Source: Syntrophomonadaceae bacterium
GTDB taxonomy: Bacteria > Bacillota_D > Dethiobacteria > DTU022 > UBA8154
Reading direction: 5' to 3'
Length of the DNA stretch: 5,708 nucleotides
NCBI GenBank assembly: GCA_007120815.1
Contig: SKMY01000069.1
Location: 1-5,708 of the forward strand
Within the stretch, counting starts at the first letter, position 1. Each line of letters starts with the position of its first letter. Below are positions 5,699-5,708 of this stretch, piece after piece. A program made the position numbers and the translations under genes. Below the pieces are notes generated by a model that was given only the letters and a program-made list of their open reading frames with translations, had not been told where the DNA came from and did not search any database.

Positions 5699-5708
5699 GC
5701 CGGACGAT
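5695..5708 (+). CDS. Start of a further gene, cut by the right edge
   Basis: ATG 5695 overlaps the glutaredoxin stop by four bases and has GGAGG (5680-5684) 10 bases upstream. Only M-S-R-T and part of a codon are visible, so no function can be given. The coupling suggests a redox partner such as a ferredoxin:thioredoxin reductase catalytic chain (guess from gene order in related bacteria). Confidence 0.6.

Noticed and set aside
1..5708. CRISPR array, tRNA, rRNA, transposase or prophage genes
   Set aside because: No regularly spaced repeats, cloverleaf, rRNA segments or recombinase motifs were found on either strand.

Overview
This window looks like a piece of a bacterial chromosome from a Gram-positive, Clostridia-like Firmicute (inference). 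The ribosome-binding sites are strong AGGAG or AGGGG types, TTG and GTG starts are used, the substrate-binding protein is a lipoprotein with an N-terminal lipobox, and base composition is moderate with AT-rich intergenic stretches. The species cannot be named from the sequence alone. Every supported protein gene reads on the + strand.

Layout: (1) Positions 1-584 hold the C-terminal two thirds of aspartate carbamoyltransferase (pyrB), cut by the left edge. (2) Positions 585-886 are a 302-base gap without a protein gene. It holds a C-rich, G-free stretch of the kind Rho uses, a weak hairpin followed by seven T, a 125-base region that could fold as a pseudoknot, and one copy of a dispersed inverted repeat. 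(3) Positions 887-4220 hold a complete four-gene ABC importer of the OpuC/OsmU/YehZYXW type for osmoprotectants such as glycine betaine, choline or carnitine, in the order permease, ATPase, permease, substrate-binding lipoprotein. (4) Positions 4221-4324 hold the second copy of the repeat, in the opposite orientation. (5) Positions 4325-5326 encode a receiver-GGDEF protein, a diguanylate cyclase with intact catalytic and inhibitory motifs but a substituted acidic pocket in the receiver. (6) Positions 5327-5455 are an AT-rich promoter-like stretch. (7) Positions 5456-5698 encode a small CPWC glutaredoxin that overlaps by four bases the start of a further gene cut by the right edge.

How the parts work together: the two permeases, the ATPase and the lipoprotein are sufficient for one osmoprotectant importer, and the first three are tightly packed and probably translationally coupled. 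The diguanylate cyclase lies about 100 bases downstream with no clear intrinsic terminator between, so read-through is possible. The glutaredoxin starts a separate redox transcription unit. The features most worth a second look are the 29/31 inverted repeat that brackets the transporter, the pseudoknot-like complementarity in its leader, and the loss of one acidic receiver residue in the cyclase. I did not find a clearly new multi-gene system.
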